Shown: positions 16,198-26,872, numbered from the stretch's first letter. The stretch: 64,000 bases of DNA from Alcaligenaceae bacterium (GCA_013416455.1 JACCES010000006.1:186001-250000); one strand, 5' to 3'. A program made the numbers and translations. The notes: generated from the sequence alone by a model not told the origin.

Positions 16198-16241
16198 TGC
16201 GGGTTTGTTTTCCGTATCGGCTGAGAGCGTGACAGACCCGA

Positions 16242-17042
16242 CTAATTTTCCAGGACGGACTGCAGTTCGCCGTCTTCAAAATTCAGCGTGAAGCTGTTGA
16301 GCGACGACCCCTGAATTTCCAGCTCCAGACAGCCTCCATACAGTTTTGCGCTTTTCAGAGTCGCCGCTTCGTCGGCCCGCCAGGCCCGCCCGGTGATTTT
16401 CTGATACTCTTGTTGCAGCTCGACGCGGTACGGTTTGCCATCCAGCCCCTCCCATTCCCAAATGCCCGCCACCTGAGCCGGGACAACCCATTTGTAGATG
16501 TTGACGTCGTTCAACCGGCGCCGCTCATCGGGTTGCCAGTCGCCCATGTCGAAGGCATGTGAAATGATGCGGGCGCCCGGACGCAGCTGGGTCAGAAGCC
16601 GAGGCCGTAACTGAGCATTGATTGAGTCCAGAAGGTATAGCGTGACCACGGTGGCTTCGCTGAGGTCGGCGGTGAAGATATCTTCCTCGATAAAATCAAC
16701 AAGGTGTTCGACACCCGTATCTCCGGCGGCTTCCATGGCGTCCGCGATGCGCAGCGGGTCGATTTCAATGCCAATGCCGCGTGTGCCCCGGGTTTTCGCC
16801 GCGGCAATCAAGATCCTGCCGTCGCCGGAGCCCATATCGTAAAGCACATCCTTCGGCCCGACTCTGGCCAGATCCAGCATCGCCTCGACCACATCATCAC
16901 CGGTAGGTACGAACGGCACATCCAGAAACAGATGTGGTTCTATGGAATAGTCATGAAGATCGTCAACTAAGTCTCTAAACAATGGCAATATCCAGGAAAA
17001 AAATATTGGGAACCCTTCTGGGTCGCTGGTCGGCCGGCGCAT
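16242..17042 (-). CDS. Class I SAM-dependent methyltransferase
   Basis: A 266-residue protein with a Rossmann methyltransferase core. Motif I is LYDMGSGDGRILIAA (67-81) and the acidic residue after strand 2 is in GIEIDPLR (91-98). The segment before the core, PFVPTGDDVVEAMLDLA, is typical of a group of stand-alone methyltransferases of unknown substrate. The N-terminal 35 residues are hydrophobic in part (FPIFFSWILPLF) and may associate with membrane. The C-terminal third is beta-rich and could recognise substrate. It converges on the ligase gene. Confidence 0.75.
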   Translation of the reverse strand: MRRPTSDPEGFPIFFSWILPLFRDLVDDLHDYSIEPHLFLDVPFVPTGDDVVEAMLDLARVGPKDVLYDMGSGDGRILIAAAKTRGTRGIGIEIDPLRIADAMEAAGDTGVEHLVDFIEEDIFTADLSEATVVTLYLLDSINAQLRPRLLTQLRPGARIISHAFDMGDWQPDERRRLNDVNIYKWVVPAQVAGIWEWEGLDGKPYRVELQQEYQKITGRAWRADEAATLKSAKLYGGCLELEIQGSSLNSFTLNFEDGELQSVLEN

Positions 17043-17271
17043 CTAAAAATTGACCAAACCAGTACGCTGCATTACCGGCTTATCGTGGATGCCGATTTTG
17101 TTGCTGTCGCTCGAAGCCGCATGAACGGGTCGCAGTGCTGCGGCATGTCATTGCGACAAGCGTACCACTTTAAGCGGTGCTGGATGAGGACGCGTGCTGG
17201 TATCGCTGATGGTTCGATGTGATAGTCTGCACTTATGGGACAATAAGGCTTCACCGTTTTTTGTACGTGCC

Positions 17272-18882
17272 ATGACGAAATTTCAAGTCCCAATCTCGTT
17301 TTTCAAGGCGCTGGTGATATGCGTCCTTTGCGTACCCGTCGAAGGGCGGGCAGACAATCGGGCTGCCGTACCGTTCTCTCTTGAACCGGCCATCGAGCAG
17401 ATTGCGCCAGTTGTTTCGATGCCTTCGTGGTTTGTCGATGCGCTGCCCGCCCCGGATGCCTGGACTGCGCTGGAAGTGCTGGCCGATGCGGCATCGCAGG
17501 GCCTGAACCCGGAAGACTACCGGGCACAGGAACTTGCCCTGGCATTTGAGTCGGCGCGCCGCGAAAGAGTGCCGCCCGATGTCCGGGCCCGAATGGACGC
17601 GGACCTGAGTGCCGCCCTTGAACTTTACTTGTCGGACCTGAATAACGGCAGGCTCAGCCCGGAAGTCCTGAAGCATCGCTTCAAGATGCTGTCGCCCGAT
17701 CGTTTCGATGCGTACAGCTATGTGACACGGGCGCGCCAGACACGGCGGCTGGCGGAAGCGCTGAGCGATGCTCAGCCTCAAGTGCCCATGTATGACGCCA
17801 TCCGGTCGGCGATGAGCGCCTATCGGGACATGGGTGATCACCCTGCCTGGTCCGCGTCCCTGCCGCCGCTGCCAGGGCGTTCGCTGAAGCCCGGGCAAGC
17901 CTGGGATGGTCTGCAATCGATTGCCGCACGCCTTGCGGCCCTCGGCGACCTTTCTCCCGGGGTTCAGGCCACTGAGCGATACGAAGGGGTGATGGTGGAC
18001 GCGGTAAGGCGCTTCCAGACGCGCCATGGCCTCGAATCTGATGGCGTGATAGGCCCGGCGACCTTGGCGCAGTTGAATGTGTCGCCGGCGCAGCGTGCCG
18101 GGCAGATGGCGCTGACTCTGGAGCGTTTGCGCTGGACGCCGTTGCTGTATGGGCCACGCATGATCGTGGTCAATGTTCCCGAATTTGTCTTGCGCGCTTA
18201 TGAGCAGAAGGGGCGGGAAGTGGAACTGGATCTGGAGATGCGTGTCGTGGTGGGGCGCGCCCTGGATACGCGGACGCCGATTTTTCTGGAGGACATGCGT
18301 TTCATTGAGTTCAGCCCGTACTGGAACGTACCGCACTCGATCGCGCGGCGCGAAACGCTGCCCCGCCTGCGTCGCGATCCCGATTACTTCACCCAGCAGG
18401 GGTTTGAATTCGTGAGCCGGGATGGGGCGGTGATCGATACTCTGACGGGAGAAGGGATCGATGCGGTGCAAAAAGGGGAGTGGCGTATCCGCCAGCGCCC
18501 GGGGCCGCGCAATGCCCTGGGAGACATCAAGTTCATCTTCCCCAACGATCAGAACATCTATCTGCATCATACGCCGGCTCCGCAATTGTTTTCGAGGGTC
18601 CGGCGCGATTTCAGCCATGGTTGCATCCGGATTGAGTTTCCCGTCGAGCTCGCCCGCTTCGTCCTGAAAAACAAGCCCGAATGGACGGCCGAACGGATCG
18701 AGGAAGCCATGGGCCGCGGCCAGTCGCGGACCTTGCGTCTGGATGAACCCATTCCCGTCCTCATCGCCTACAGTACCGTTGTCGTGAAAGATGGTGGTAA
18801 GGTCTACTTTTTTCCCGACATCTATCAGCAGGACGCGCGGCTCGAGCAAGCCTTGCGCAGTGCGCGTCCGATCCGATCATGA
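17272..18882 (+). CDS. L,D-transpeptidase of the YcbB/LdtD type
   Basis: A 536-residue periplasmic murein cross-linking enzyme. A signal peptide covers about 1-28 (ALVICVLCVPVEGRA). A peptidoglycan-binding domain is seen at about 240-272 (VDAVRRFQTRHGLESDGVIG). The catalytic YkuD domain follows, with the substrate-cap region typical of YcbB and the active site SHGCIRI containing C451. It forms 3-3 cross-links between meso-diaminopimelate residues. ATG at 17272 is chosen because it opens the signal peptide. Its stop overlaps the next start as ATGA, coupling it to the DUF882 peptidase, an arrangement also found for ycbB and ycbK in enterobacteria. Confidence 0.93.
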   Translation: MTKFQVPISFFKALVICVLCVPVEGRADNRAAVPFSLEPAIEQIAPVVSMPSWFVDALPAPDAWTALEVLADAASQGLNPEDYRAQELALAFESARRERVPPDVRARMDADLSAALELYLSDLNNGRLSPEVLKHRFKMLSPDRFDAYSYVTRARQTRRLAEALSDAQPQVPMYDAIRSAMSAYRDMGDHPAWSASLPPLPGRSLKPGQAWDGLQSIAARLAALGDLSPGVQATERYEGVMVDAVRRFQTRHGLESDGVIGPATLAQLNVSPAQRAGQMALTLERLRWTPLLYGPRMIVVNVPEFVLRAYEQKGREVELDLEMRVVVGRALDTRTPIFLEDMRFIEFSPYWNVPHSIARRETLPRLRRDPDYFTQQGFEFVSRDGAVIDTLTGEGIDAVQKGEWRIRQRPGPRNALGDIKFIFPNDQNIYLHHTPAPQLFSRVRRDFSHGCIRIEFPVELARFVLKNKPEWTAERIEEAMGRGQSRTLRLDEPIPVLIAYSTVVVKDGGKVYFFPDIYQQDARLEQALRSARPIRS

Positions 18883-19442
18883 CCAGAAAAATCGACGCCA
18901 CGCGCAGACGGTTCCTGATGGCGGCCTCGGGCGCCACCGGCCTTTGCGCTTTTCCCGCGGTCGCCAGAGCCATCACCCTTGGCAGCGCCTTGGAACGCGA
19001 CCTTTCCATGATTCACACGCATACGCATGAAAAAATCCAGCTGACGTATGCGGTCGGCAGCCGGTACGTACCTGAAGCCTTGACCGGCCTCGACCATTTT
19101 CTGCGAGACCATTATTCCGGCCTCGTCGGCAGCATGGACCCGGGCCTGTATGACATCATGTATGCCCTGCGTATGTCATTGAAGGCCCGCTCGCCATACC
19201 AGATCATCTCAGGCTACCGTTCGCCTCATACCAATGAGCGCCTGCGCGCCCGGGGCGGCGGCGGCGTCGCGCGGCGCAGTCTGCACATGGACGGCAAGGC
19301 GGTCGATCTCCGCATACCGGGCGTCCCCCTCAAAGAGCTTCGCGACGCTGCGCTCGAACTCCGATCGGGCGGGGTGGGCTTCTACCCCGGCAGCGATTTC
19401 GTCCACGTCGACACCGGCAAAGTCCGCTCGTGGAATGGATGA
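18879..19442 (+). CDS. DUF882 / YcbK (MepK)-like murein endopeptidase with Tat signal
   Basis: A 187-residue zinc peptidase of the M15 superfamily. The N-terminus RRRFLMAASGATGLCAFPA is a twin-arginine signal, so the enzyme is exported folded. The metal site is readable: H136 and D143 in HMDGKAVDLRI and H176 in DFVHVDTG; the loop ISGYRSPHTNERL precedes it. MepK in E. coli cleaves the 3-3 cross-links that L,D-transpeptidases make, so this pair would make and cut the same bond. It overlaps the transpeptidase gene by 4 bases and its stop codon lies on the first base of a tandem repeat. Confidence 0.92.
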   Translation: MTRKIDATRRRFLMAASGATGLCAFPAVARAITLGSALERDLSMIHTHTHEKIQLTYAVGSRYVPEALTGLDHFLRDHYSGLVGSMDPGLYDIMYALRMSLKARSPYQIISGYRSPHTNERLRARGGGGVARRSLHMDGKAVDLRIPGVPLKELRDAALELRSGGVGFYPGSDFVHVDTGKVRSWNG

Positions 19443-19640
19443 GCCCGGACACACAAGAGTCCACTACGGACTCTTGTGTGCCTGGCGAATCCGAGCGGCA
19501 TGCAGGCCGCGAGGTGGGCGAGCCCGGACACACAAGAGTCCACTACGGACTCTTGTGTGCCTGGCGAATCCGAGCGGCATGCAGGCCGCGAGGTGGGCGA
19601 GCCCGGACACATGGCAGTCCGCGGGGGACTGCCATGCGCC
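19441..19640. repeat. Tandem 79-bp hairpin repeat, two full copies and a diverged third
   Basis: Units start at 19441, 19520 and 19599. Copies 1 and 2 each contain a perfect hairpin with 13-bp arms (CACACAAGAGTCC and its complement) and a 5-base loop ACTAC, at 19450-19480 and 19529-19559. Copy 3 keeps the flanks and the 5-base loop length but has different arms (CATGGCAGTCC, 19610-19636) that still pair perfectly. No U-tract follows, so they are not standard terminators. They lie directly after the DUF882 stop codon. They look like a dispersed REP-type element maintained at the RNA or DNA-hairpin level. Confidence 0.85.
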
Positions 19641-19788
19641 TTTACCAGCGTGCATCAGCCACGCTAATCAATCGCGCCGATATCGCCCTTGGTCTGACGT
19701 CCCGGCGGCTACCGAAAATGGCTGATCCGGAACGGCCAAGTCAGGTTGGATGTTGCCAGAACCCCAACGAAATCAAGGCTTGGAAACG

Positions 19789-19826
19789 ACAAAGCCCCGG
19801 AACATCCTGTGTTTCCGAGGCTTTGT
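19789..19826 (-). terminator. Intrinsic terminator of the tRNA-Ala gene
   Basis: Arms ACAAAGCC and GGCTTTGT, with CGGAA/TTCCG extending the stem, form a hairpin 14 bases beyond the encoded CCA. The following bases are only moderately T-rich, so termination may be partial. Confidence 0.6.
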
Positions 19827-19839
19827 GATGTGGTGTTTT

Positions 19840-19915
<76 letters not shown>

Positions 19916-20165
19916 GAAAGATGCGGATTTTAGCACAGAAGCACGGCTGCGCCAGGCAAGCGTAAACCTGTCTGTACGGGCCCTTGCACGGCTTTTTCCG
20001 GATGTCCCCGCCGGATATTCCCGACCTGGGCTCAGGCCGCCGCGCGGCCCTGGCTCATTCCTAAAGCGGCGGGTAGGACGTGCGGCTGCCTCGACCCTGC
20101 TTCGATGCGGGCCATTGGCACGATATATGCCGCCAAGCGTTAGAATCCCTGGTTGGAGAATCGTC

Positions 20166-20543
20166 ATGCTACCTTTATTCACGAAGTTGCCGGGCTACAC
20201 CAGCCGTGGCAAATCCACCCCCGGCCTGGAACGCAAGATCCTGCGCTCCATGCCCTATGCCTTCCTCACCATCATCTTTCTATGCGGCCTGCCTTCGGTG
20301 ATGGTGCGGATGATGGAGTGGAAAGGCAGTGATCTGGCGGTGGAAGCCTTCATCGGCCGGGTGGACATGCTTGCGATCGGCGTGTTCTTCACGCTGTTCA
20401 ATGCCGCATTCGTGGTAACCACGGGGGCGATTCTGATCACGCTCATGAAGGGGCCGGGCTATGTGGCCGATGGCTACAAGCTGATCGATTCCGAATCGCC
20501 GGAAAAACTGTCCGACAAGCCCTGGATCGGCGACCGCAACTGA
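20166..20543 (+). CDS. Small inner-membrane protein of unknown function
   Basis: A 125-residue protein whose ATG has GGAG 7 bases upstream. It has two membrane helices, about 28-46 (MPYAFLTIIFLCGLPSVMV) and 73-98 (DMLAIGVFFTLFNAAFVVTTGAILI), and a polar C-terminal tail (DGYKLIDSESPEKLSDKPW). No catalytic motif is seen. It lies alone between the tRNA and argG. I recognise it only as the kind of conserved hypothetical membrane protein seen in this family of bacteria. Confidence 0.75.
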   Translation: MLPLFTKLPGYTSRGKSTPGLERKILRSMPYAFLTIIFLCGLPSVMVRMMEWKGSDLAVEAFIGRVDMLAIGVFFTLFNAAFVVTTGAILITLMKGPGYVADGYKLIDSESPEKLSDKPWIGDRN

Positions 20544-20616
20544 TCTGTCCGGCAAATGTTCGGCGTCCGACCTGATCCGGCGGCCCGGCGGGCGCTATTG
20601 CTTGAACGCTTCATAA

Positions 20617-22158
<1,542 letters not shown>

Positions 22159-22277
22159 GACGGATCCGGACACAGGGCAGTGTCCGGGGAACCGGCGGCT
22201 TGCGAGCCGCCATGGTTTGCCTTGGTGTGGCCGGCGAATCGGCGGGGCTCATGCCAAGGCCCTGGTCTGAACGGGTC

Positions 22278-22304
22278 GGCCGGTTTCTTGCCGCCGGCCT
22301 TTTT
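22278..22304 (+). terminator. Intrinsic terminator of argG
   Basis: GGCCGG (22278-22283) and CCGGCC (22294-22299) form a stem followed by TTTTT. It overlaps the last bases of the convergent argF gene. A second inverted repeat, CCGGACAC/GTGTCCGG at 22166-22187, lies just after the argG stop. Confidence 0.75.
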
Positions 22305-23263
22305 CATTCCGACGGCAGTTGCCCAAGCAGCAGGAACTCCATGAGGGCCTTCTGTACATGCAGCCGGTTTTCGGCTTCGTCCCAGACGACGCTTTGCGGG
22401 CCGTCGATCACGTCGCTGCTGACTTCTTCGCCACGGTGCGCCGGCAGGCAATGCATGAAGATGGCGTCCGGATCGGCCACGGCCATCATTTCGGCATCCA
22501 CGCACCAGTCGGCAAACGCGCGCCGGCGGTCTTCGTTTTCGTCTTCGAAGCCCATGCTGGTCCAGACGTCGGTCGTCACCAGGTGGGCGCCGCGTGTGGC
22601 CTGCATGGGATCGTCGAATTCGCGCAGGACGCTTGAGGCCACCTGGCCGGTCAGTTTGCCGTTGAGCTGATAGCCTTTCGGGGCCGATACATGCAGGGTG
22701 AAGCCCAGCAGCTCGGCGGCCTGCAGCCAGGTATAGGCCATATTGTTGGCATCGCCGATCCAGGCGACGGTCTTGCCCTGGATGGCGCCGCGCAGCTCGA
22801 TGAAGGTGAAAATGTCGGCCAGGATCTGGCAGGGGTGGTATTCGTTGGTCAGGCCATTGATGACGGGAACCCGCGAATGCGCCGCAAAGCGTTCGATGCG
22901 GGTCTGTTCGAAGGTTCGTATCATGACCAGGTCGACCATGCGCGATACGACCCGGGCGGTGTCTTCGATGGGTTCGGAACGGCCCAGCTGCGAGTCGGTG
23001 GTGGTGAGATGGATGACCGAGCCGCCCAATTGGTACATGCCCGCCTCGAACGATACCCGAGTGCGCGTGCTGGCTTTTTCGAAGACCATGGCCAGCGTGC
23101 GGTCGTGCAGGGTGTGATGCGGCTGATAGCGCTTGAATTTGTCTTTGATGAGCTTGGCGCGCCCCAGTACGTACTCGATCTCGGCCCGTGAAAAATCACG
23201 AAACTGCAGGAAATGCCGAAGCGGCCCGTTTTGCATCGTGTTCTGAGTCGTAGCGTCTGACAT
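22304..23263 (-). CDS. argF: Ornithine carbamoyltransferase
   Basis: A 319-residue cytosolic enzyme that makes citrulline from ornithine and carbamoyl phosphate. The carbamoyl-phosphate site STRTRVSFE, the HPCQ motif in NEYHPCQILAD, and HCLPAHRGEE near the C-terminus are all intact. It converges on argG and is divergent from the DUF3579 gene, an order common in Burkholderiales. The catalytic cysteine is in the HCLPAHR motif. Confidence 0.97.
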   Translation of the reverse strand: MSDATTQNTMQNGPLRHFLQFRDFSRAEIEYVLGRAKLIKDKFKRYQPHHTLHDRTLAMVFEKASTRTRVSFEAGMYQLGGSVIHLTTTDSQLGRSEPIEDTARVVSRMVDLVMIRTFEQTRIERFAAHSRVPVINGLTNEYHPCQILADIFTFIELRGAIQGKTVAWIGDANNMAYTWLQAAELLGFTLHVSAPKGYQLNGKLTGQVASSVLREFDDPMQATRGAHLVTTDVWTSMGFEDENEDRRRAFADWCVDAEMMAVADPDAIFMHCLPAHRGEEVSSDVIDGPQSVVWDEAENRLHVQKALMEFLLLGQLPSE

Positions 23264-23488
23264 GTTCAGCCTTGTTCTAAAACACCAATCTTACCTGCTC
23301 GCGGGCTGTGCGGCAAAGGCGGGGGGCTGTCCCGGGCTGCTACGCGGAAGCGGCCGCGCGGACTCTGCGCGGGGTGGCGGGGCGGGGTCTCGGCGGGGCC
23401 GGCCTCCCCTGAATCGGATACAATGGGGCGGGGGCGGTGGAAGAGGTGGGGAACACACAATTGGGCCTGATCAGGGCCAGGGCTTTTC

Positions 23489-23812
23489 ATGACACAACAG
23501 GTGGAACAGTTCATTATTCATGGTCTTACCCATGCGGGGCAGCGTTTTCGGCCCAGCGATTGGGCCGAACGTCTGGCGGGGGTCATGTCCCAATTCCGGC
23601 CCGCGGGTTCTTTCGGCGATCCCCTGAGCTATTCTCCCTACGTCGTGCCTGTGAACATGGATGGCGTCCGCTGTGTCGTGGTGGACAAGCGCCTGCGAGA
23701 TCTCGAACCCCTGGCATGGAAATTCGTTTGCGGCTTCGCATCCGACAACAACCTGCAGACCAGTGAAAAGGTGCTCATGCCCACGGAAGCGTCCGCGGGC
23801 GTTTCTTCCTGA
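23489..23812 (+). CDS. DUF3579 family protein
   Basis: A 107-residue soluble protein. The central part (FGDPLSYSPYVVPVNMDGVRCVVVDKRLRDLEPLAWKFVCGFASDN) is characteristic of DUF3579, a small family of unknown function found almost only in beta- and gammaproteobacteria, often beside argF. The 225-base gap to argF should hold both divergent promoters. No catalytic residues are evident. Confidence 0.85.
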   Translation: MTQQVEQFIIHGLTHAGQRFRPSDWAERLAGVMSQFRPAGSFGDPLSYSPYVVPVNMDGVRCVVVDKRLRDLEPLAWKFVCGFASDNNLQTSEKVLMPTEASAGVSS

Positions 23813-23836
23813 GGATGCCGGCCGCCGGCATCCGTA

Positions 23837-24397
23837 TCAGAATCCCGGCAGCGGGGCGGTTTGCGGTATGGCGCGCCGCACAGGAAGGGCATGTTCGTGT
23901 TCGAGCAGCCACTGTTTGCGGTGCAGGCCGCCGCCATAGCCCGTCAGTACGCCATTGCCGCCGATCACCCGATGGCACGGTATCACGACGCTGATGGGAT
24001 TTGCGCCGTTGGCCAGACCCACGGCGCGTACGGCGCGGGGGCGCCCGATGCGGGCGGCCAGTTCGCCATAGCTGAGAGTGCTGCCATGGGGAATGGTGCG
24101 CAGCGCCGCCCATACCTGGCGCTGGAAATCCGTGCCGCCCATGGCGACATCCAGCCCATCGATGGCTGCAATGTCGCCGCCGAAGTAGGCGCGCATGGTG
24201 TCGGTGGCGGCCGAGGGCCGCCGCGTTTCTCGCAGGTCGATGGACACCCCCCGGTATTGCTGGCGCATGAGCTGAAGCATGCGGTCTTCGTAGTCGGCCC
24301 AATCGACGGCGCGCAGCCGCCCCTGGTCGTCGGTGACCAGCAGCATCTGGCCGATCGGGGTTGTGATCCGTTCAAGCAGGAATATGGGAACCGTCAT
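23837..24397 (-). CDS. ogt: Methylated-DNA-[protein]-cysteine S-methyltransferase
   Basis: A 186-residue suicide DNA repair protein that takes alkyl groups from O6-alkylguanine onto its own cysteine. The acceptor is C141 in VVIPCHRVIG, and the DNA-binding helix region with GELAARIGRPRAVRAVGLAN comes before it. There is no Ada-type N-terminal domain, so Ogt or AdaB type. The ATG at 24397 is chosen as the family start; the open frame upstream crosses the divergent gene. It is divergent from the deacetylase gene. Confidence 0.92.
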   Translation of the reverse strand: MTVPIFLLERITTPIGQMLLVTDDQGRLRAVDWADYEDRMLQLMRQQYRGVSIDLRETRRPSAATDTMRAYFGGDIAAIDGLDVAMGGTDFQRQVWAALRTIPHGSTLSYGELAARIGRPRAVRAVGLANGANPISVVIPCHRVIGGNGVLTGYGGGLHRKQWLLEHEHALPVRRAIPQTAPLPGF

Positions 24398-24458
24398 AGG
24401 TTTGGCACGCTTTGCGCAAGTATACTGAACTGTCCCGATCAACCAGTAGGAGACAGGC

Positions 24459-25343
24459 ATGGCGAAGGAAATTCTGTGTGGTTTCGGTGTGGACGTCGAT
24501 GCGGTGGCAGGGTGGTTGGGTTCATACGGGGGCGAGGATTCACCCGACGACATCTCGCGCGGGCTGTTTGCCGGTGAAGTGGGAACGCCACGCCTGCTCA
24601 AGCTTTTCGACCGTTTTGGAATCAGGACCAGTTGGTTCGTGCCGGGCCACTCGATAGAGACGTTCCCCGGCCAGATTCGCGATGTCGTTGCCGCCGGCCA
24701 TGAAATCGGCATGCACGGCTATTCACACGAGAATCCCATTGCCATGACGGCCAGGCAGGAAGAGGACGTCATGGACCGCAGCATAGAGCTGATCACCGAG
24801 ATCAGCGGCAGGTCGCCCACCGGCTATGTGGCGCCCTGGTGGGAATTCAGCAATATCACCAACGAGCTGCTGCTCAAGAAGGGCATCAAGTACGACCATA
24901 GCCTGATGCACCACGATTTTCAGCCGTATCGGGTGCGCGTGGGCGATTCCTGGACCAAGATCGATTTCTCGAAGGAAGCCGCGCACTGGATGAAACCGCT
25001 GGTCCGCGGCAAGGAAACCTCGCTGATCGAGATCCCGGCCAACTGGTATCTGGACGATCTGCCGCCGATGATGTTCATCAAGAAGTCGCCCAACAGCCAT
25101 GGCTTCGTCAACCCCAGGCATATCGAAGAGATGTGGCGCGATCAGTTCGACTGGGTCTACCGTGAATATGATTACGCCGTGTTTCCCATCACCATCCATC
25201 CCGATGTTTCGGGCCGCCCGCAGGTATTGCTGATGCTGGAGCGCTTGTTCGAGTACATCAACAGCCACGAAGGGGTGCGTTTCGTCACGATGGACGAGAT
25301 GGCCGACGACTACGATAGACGGTTTCCCTGGAAGGGGAAATGA
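24459..25343 (+). CDS. Polysaccharide deacetylase / PuuE-like carbohydrate esterase family 4 protein
   Basis: A 294-residue soluble NodB-fold hydrolase starting after AGGAGA. The first motif is GFGVDVDAV (8-16), which carries the catalytic base and metal aspartate, and the metal histidines are in HGYSHENP near residue 86. The absence of a signal peptide and the overall shape ([29 protein letters not shown]) resemble PuuE-type allantoinases and cytosolic amide hydrolases more than secreted chitin deacetylases. It is followed at 18 bases by a small MCGLCG protein and then a CobW GTPase, suggesting a metal-dependent amidohydrolase served by a dedicated metallochaperone. Confidence 0.82.
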   Translation: MAKEILCGFGVDVDAVAGWLGSYGGEDSPDDISRGLFAGEVGTPRLLKLFDRFGIRTSWFVPGHSIETFPGQIRDVVAAGHEIGMHGYSHENPIAMTARQEEDVMDRSIELITEISGRSPTGYVAPWWEFSNITNELLLKKGIKYDHSLMHHDFQPYRVRVGDSWTKIDFSKEAAHWMKPLVRGKETSLIEIPANWYLDDLPPMMFIKKSPNSHGFVNPRHIEEMWRDQFDWVYREYDYAVFPITIHPDVSGRPQVLLMLERLFEYINSHEGVRFVTMDEMADDYDRRFPWKGK

Positions 25344-25361
25344 TCGCGAGGCATTGACGCA

Positions 25362-25730
25362 ATGTGCGGGTTGTGTGGAATCCTGGGAAGCGAAGCGCAT
25401 TGGGCGGACTTGCTGCCCGGCTCCGATCCTGACGAATTCGCCCGGGCGCGCCGCAATGACCGCCGGCGGCGCGTCCAGTATCTCAACAAGGTCCTGGCGG
25501 CTTACGGCTGTTCGGTGTCCGACTGGCAGGCCAGCAAGTATCAGCTGAGCACTTTCACGGGCAAGGTGGAACTGGTCGACGACCTGTCCCAGCTCTGGCT
25601 GGCGGTGGAGCGCATGAGCGGGCAAGCGCCCGATCCGCTGGCGCTGGCGGTGCGGGAACGTCTGGCCGCCAGCCAGGGCGCGATTTCCGCCCGTCCTCTC
25701 GTGCCCGCCCGGCATGGCGAAACCGGATGA
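25362..25730 (+). CDS. Small protein with N-terminal MCGLCG motif, unknown function
   Basis: A 122-residue protein that opens MCGLCGILGSEAHWADLL. After Met removal, Cys2 would be N-terminal, as in Ntn-type glutamine amidotransferases (MCGIxG), but the rest, including FARARRNDRRRRVQYLNKVLAAYGCSVSDW, does not fit that fold and is far too short. The two cysteines two residues apart could instead bind metal. It sits between the deacetylase gene (18 bases) and the CobW GTPase gene (38 bases), all on one strand. The function is not known to me. Confidence 0.75.
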   Translation: MCGLCGILGSEAHWADLLPGSDPDEFARARRNDRRRRVQYLNKVLAAYGCSVSDWQASKYQLSTFTGKVELVDDLSQLWLAVERMSGQAPDPLALAVRERLAASQGAISARPLVPARHGETG

Positions 25731-25768
25731 GCCGGCCGTTGCCAGTGTGAAGGCAAGGGTTTCGCGCA

Positions 25769-26872
25769 ATGAACACAAACGACATCGATGACCGCTGCGC
25801 GGTCAATGTGCTGACCGGTTTTCTCGGCAGCGGCAAGACAACCTTGCTGCGGCGCCTGTTGAACAGCGAAGCCTTCGCCCGCTGTGCGGTGCTGGTCAAC
25901 GAACTGGGTGAAATTGCCCTTGACCACGATTTGCTGGAACGGGTCGATCAGGAAACGGTCGTGCTGCGCAGCGGTTGCATTTGCTGCGGGGTCCGTTCGG
26001 ACATGGCGTCGGCGCTGCTGGGGCTGAACGAGCGTCGCGACCGCGGCGAGGTGCCTCCGTTCGAACGCGTCGTGATCGAGACCACCGGGCTCGCCGACCC
26101 GGTGCCGGTCATCAATACGGTGATCAGCGATCCGGCCTTGCGCCATCATTACCGGGTTGGAACCGTCGTGGCGACGGTCGATGCCGTTCATGGCATCGAT
26201 CAGTTGCGGCAGCGGCCGGAAGCGCGGAAGCAGGCGGCGGTGGCCGACCGCATCGTCATCACCAAGGCGGACCTGGTTGCGCCGCCGGCCCTGGAGGCCT
26301 TGCGGGCGGCGGTGGCGGGCATCAATGCCCACTGCCGGGTCGTGGAGTCCCGCAATGATGCCTCCGAGGCCGAGGTGCTGATGGCGCGGGATGCCGGCGG
26401 CGATGGCCGGGCCCTTGAAGTGGCGCAATGGTTCGCTTCCGCTCCCGTCCCGCCTTCCGGCCACGTCCGCGGGCCGGCGGAAGCGGGCGTCGGTCCTTTC
26501 ACACCGTCCGTGACAGCGCCATCCCTGTTCGCGCCGGAAGGCCGGCGGCTCGGACTCCTGCACGGCCGCATCGATACGGTTACGCTGACCTTCGACGAAC
26601 CGCTGGACTGGACGGCATTCGGCGTGTGGTTGAGCATGCTGCTGCACCGCCATGGCCACGCCATTCTGCGAGTGAAGGGCATCCTGAACCTGAGGGGCGT
26701 GGAAGTGCCCACGGTGGTGCATGGTGTTCAGCACCTGCTTCATCCGCCCTCGCATCTGTCCCGATGGCCGGATGACGATCGCCGTTCGCGTGTGGTGCTC
26801 ATCGGCGAGCTGCCGGCGGCCGAAGCGCTGCGGCAGTCCCTGGCGTTGTTCACTGCCGCCGGCGACGACTGA
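25769..26872 (+). CDS. CobW/COG0523-family GTP-dependent metallochaperone
   Basis: A 367-residue G3E GTPase. Walker A is GFLGSGKTT (17-25), the metal-binding CxCC motif is C70-I-C72-C73 (GCICCGVRSD), Walker B lies in VVIETTGLADP, and the base-recognition motif is TKAD near residue 165. The C-terminal CobW domain contains IDTVTLTFDEPLDW and HRHGHAILRVKGIL. Members deliver zinc, cobalt or iron to target enzymes. Here the likely client is the adjacent deacetylase-like hydrolase or the MCGLCG protein; that is inference from position. No Zur-type operator was recognised. Confidence 0.9.
   Translation: MNTNDIDDRCAVNVLTGFLGSGKTTLLRRLLNSEAFARCAVLVNELGEIALDHDLLERVDQETVVLRSGCICCGVRSDMASALLGLNERRDRGEVPPFERVVIETTGLADPVPVINTVISDPALRHHYRVGTVVATVDAVHGIDQLRQRPEARKQAAVADRIVITKADLVAPPALEALRAAVAGINAHCRVVESRNDASEAEVLMARDAGGDGRALEVAQWFASAPVPPSGHVRGPAEAGVGPFTPSVTAPSLFAPEGRRLGLLHGRIDTVTLTFDEPLDWTAFGVWLSMLLHRHGHAILRVKGILNLRGVEVPTVVHGVQHLLHPPSHLSRWPDDDRRSRVVLIGELPAAEALRQSLALFTAAGDD

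Noticed and set aside
17251-18849. A 532-codon open frame opposite the L,D-transpeptidase gene
   Set aside because: Antisense shadow of a complete, motif-bearing gene.
19441-19640. CRISPR array
   Set aside because: Only two full repeats, the repeated unit is the whole 79 bp with no variable spacers, and no cas genes are near.
25362-25730. Truncated asparagine synthetase or glutamine amidotransferase (MCGxxG start)
   Set aside because: Only the first seven residues resemble that family. The remainder lacks its motifs, and the gene has normal ends and neighbours, so a remnant is unlikely.
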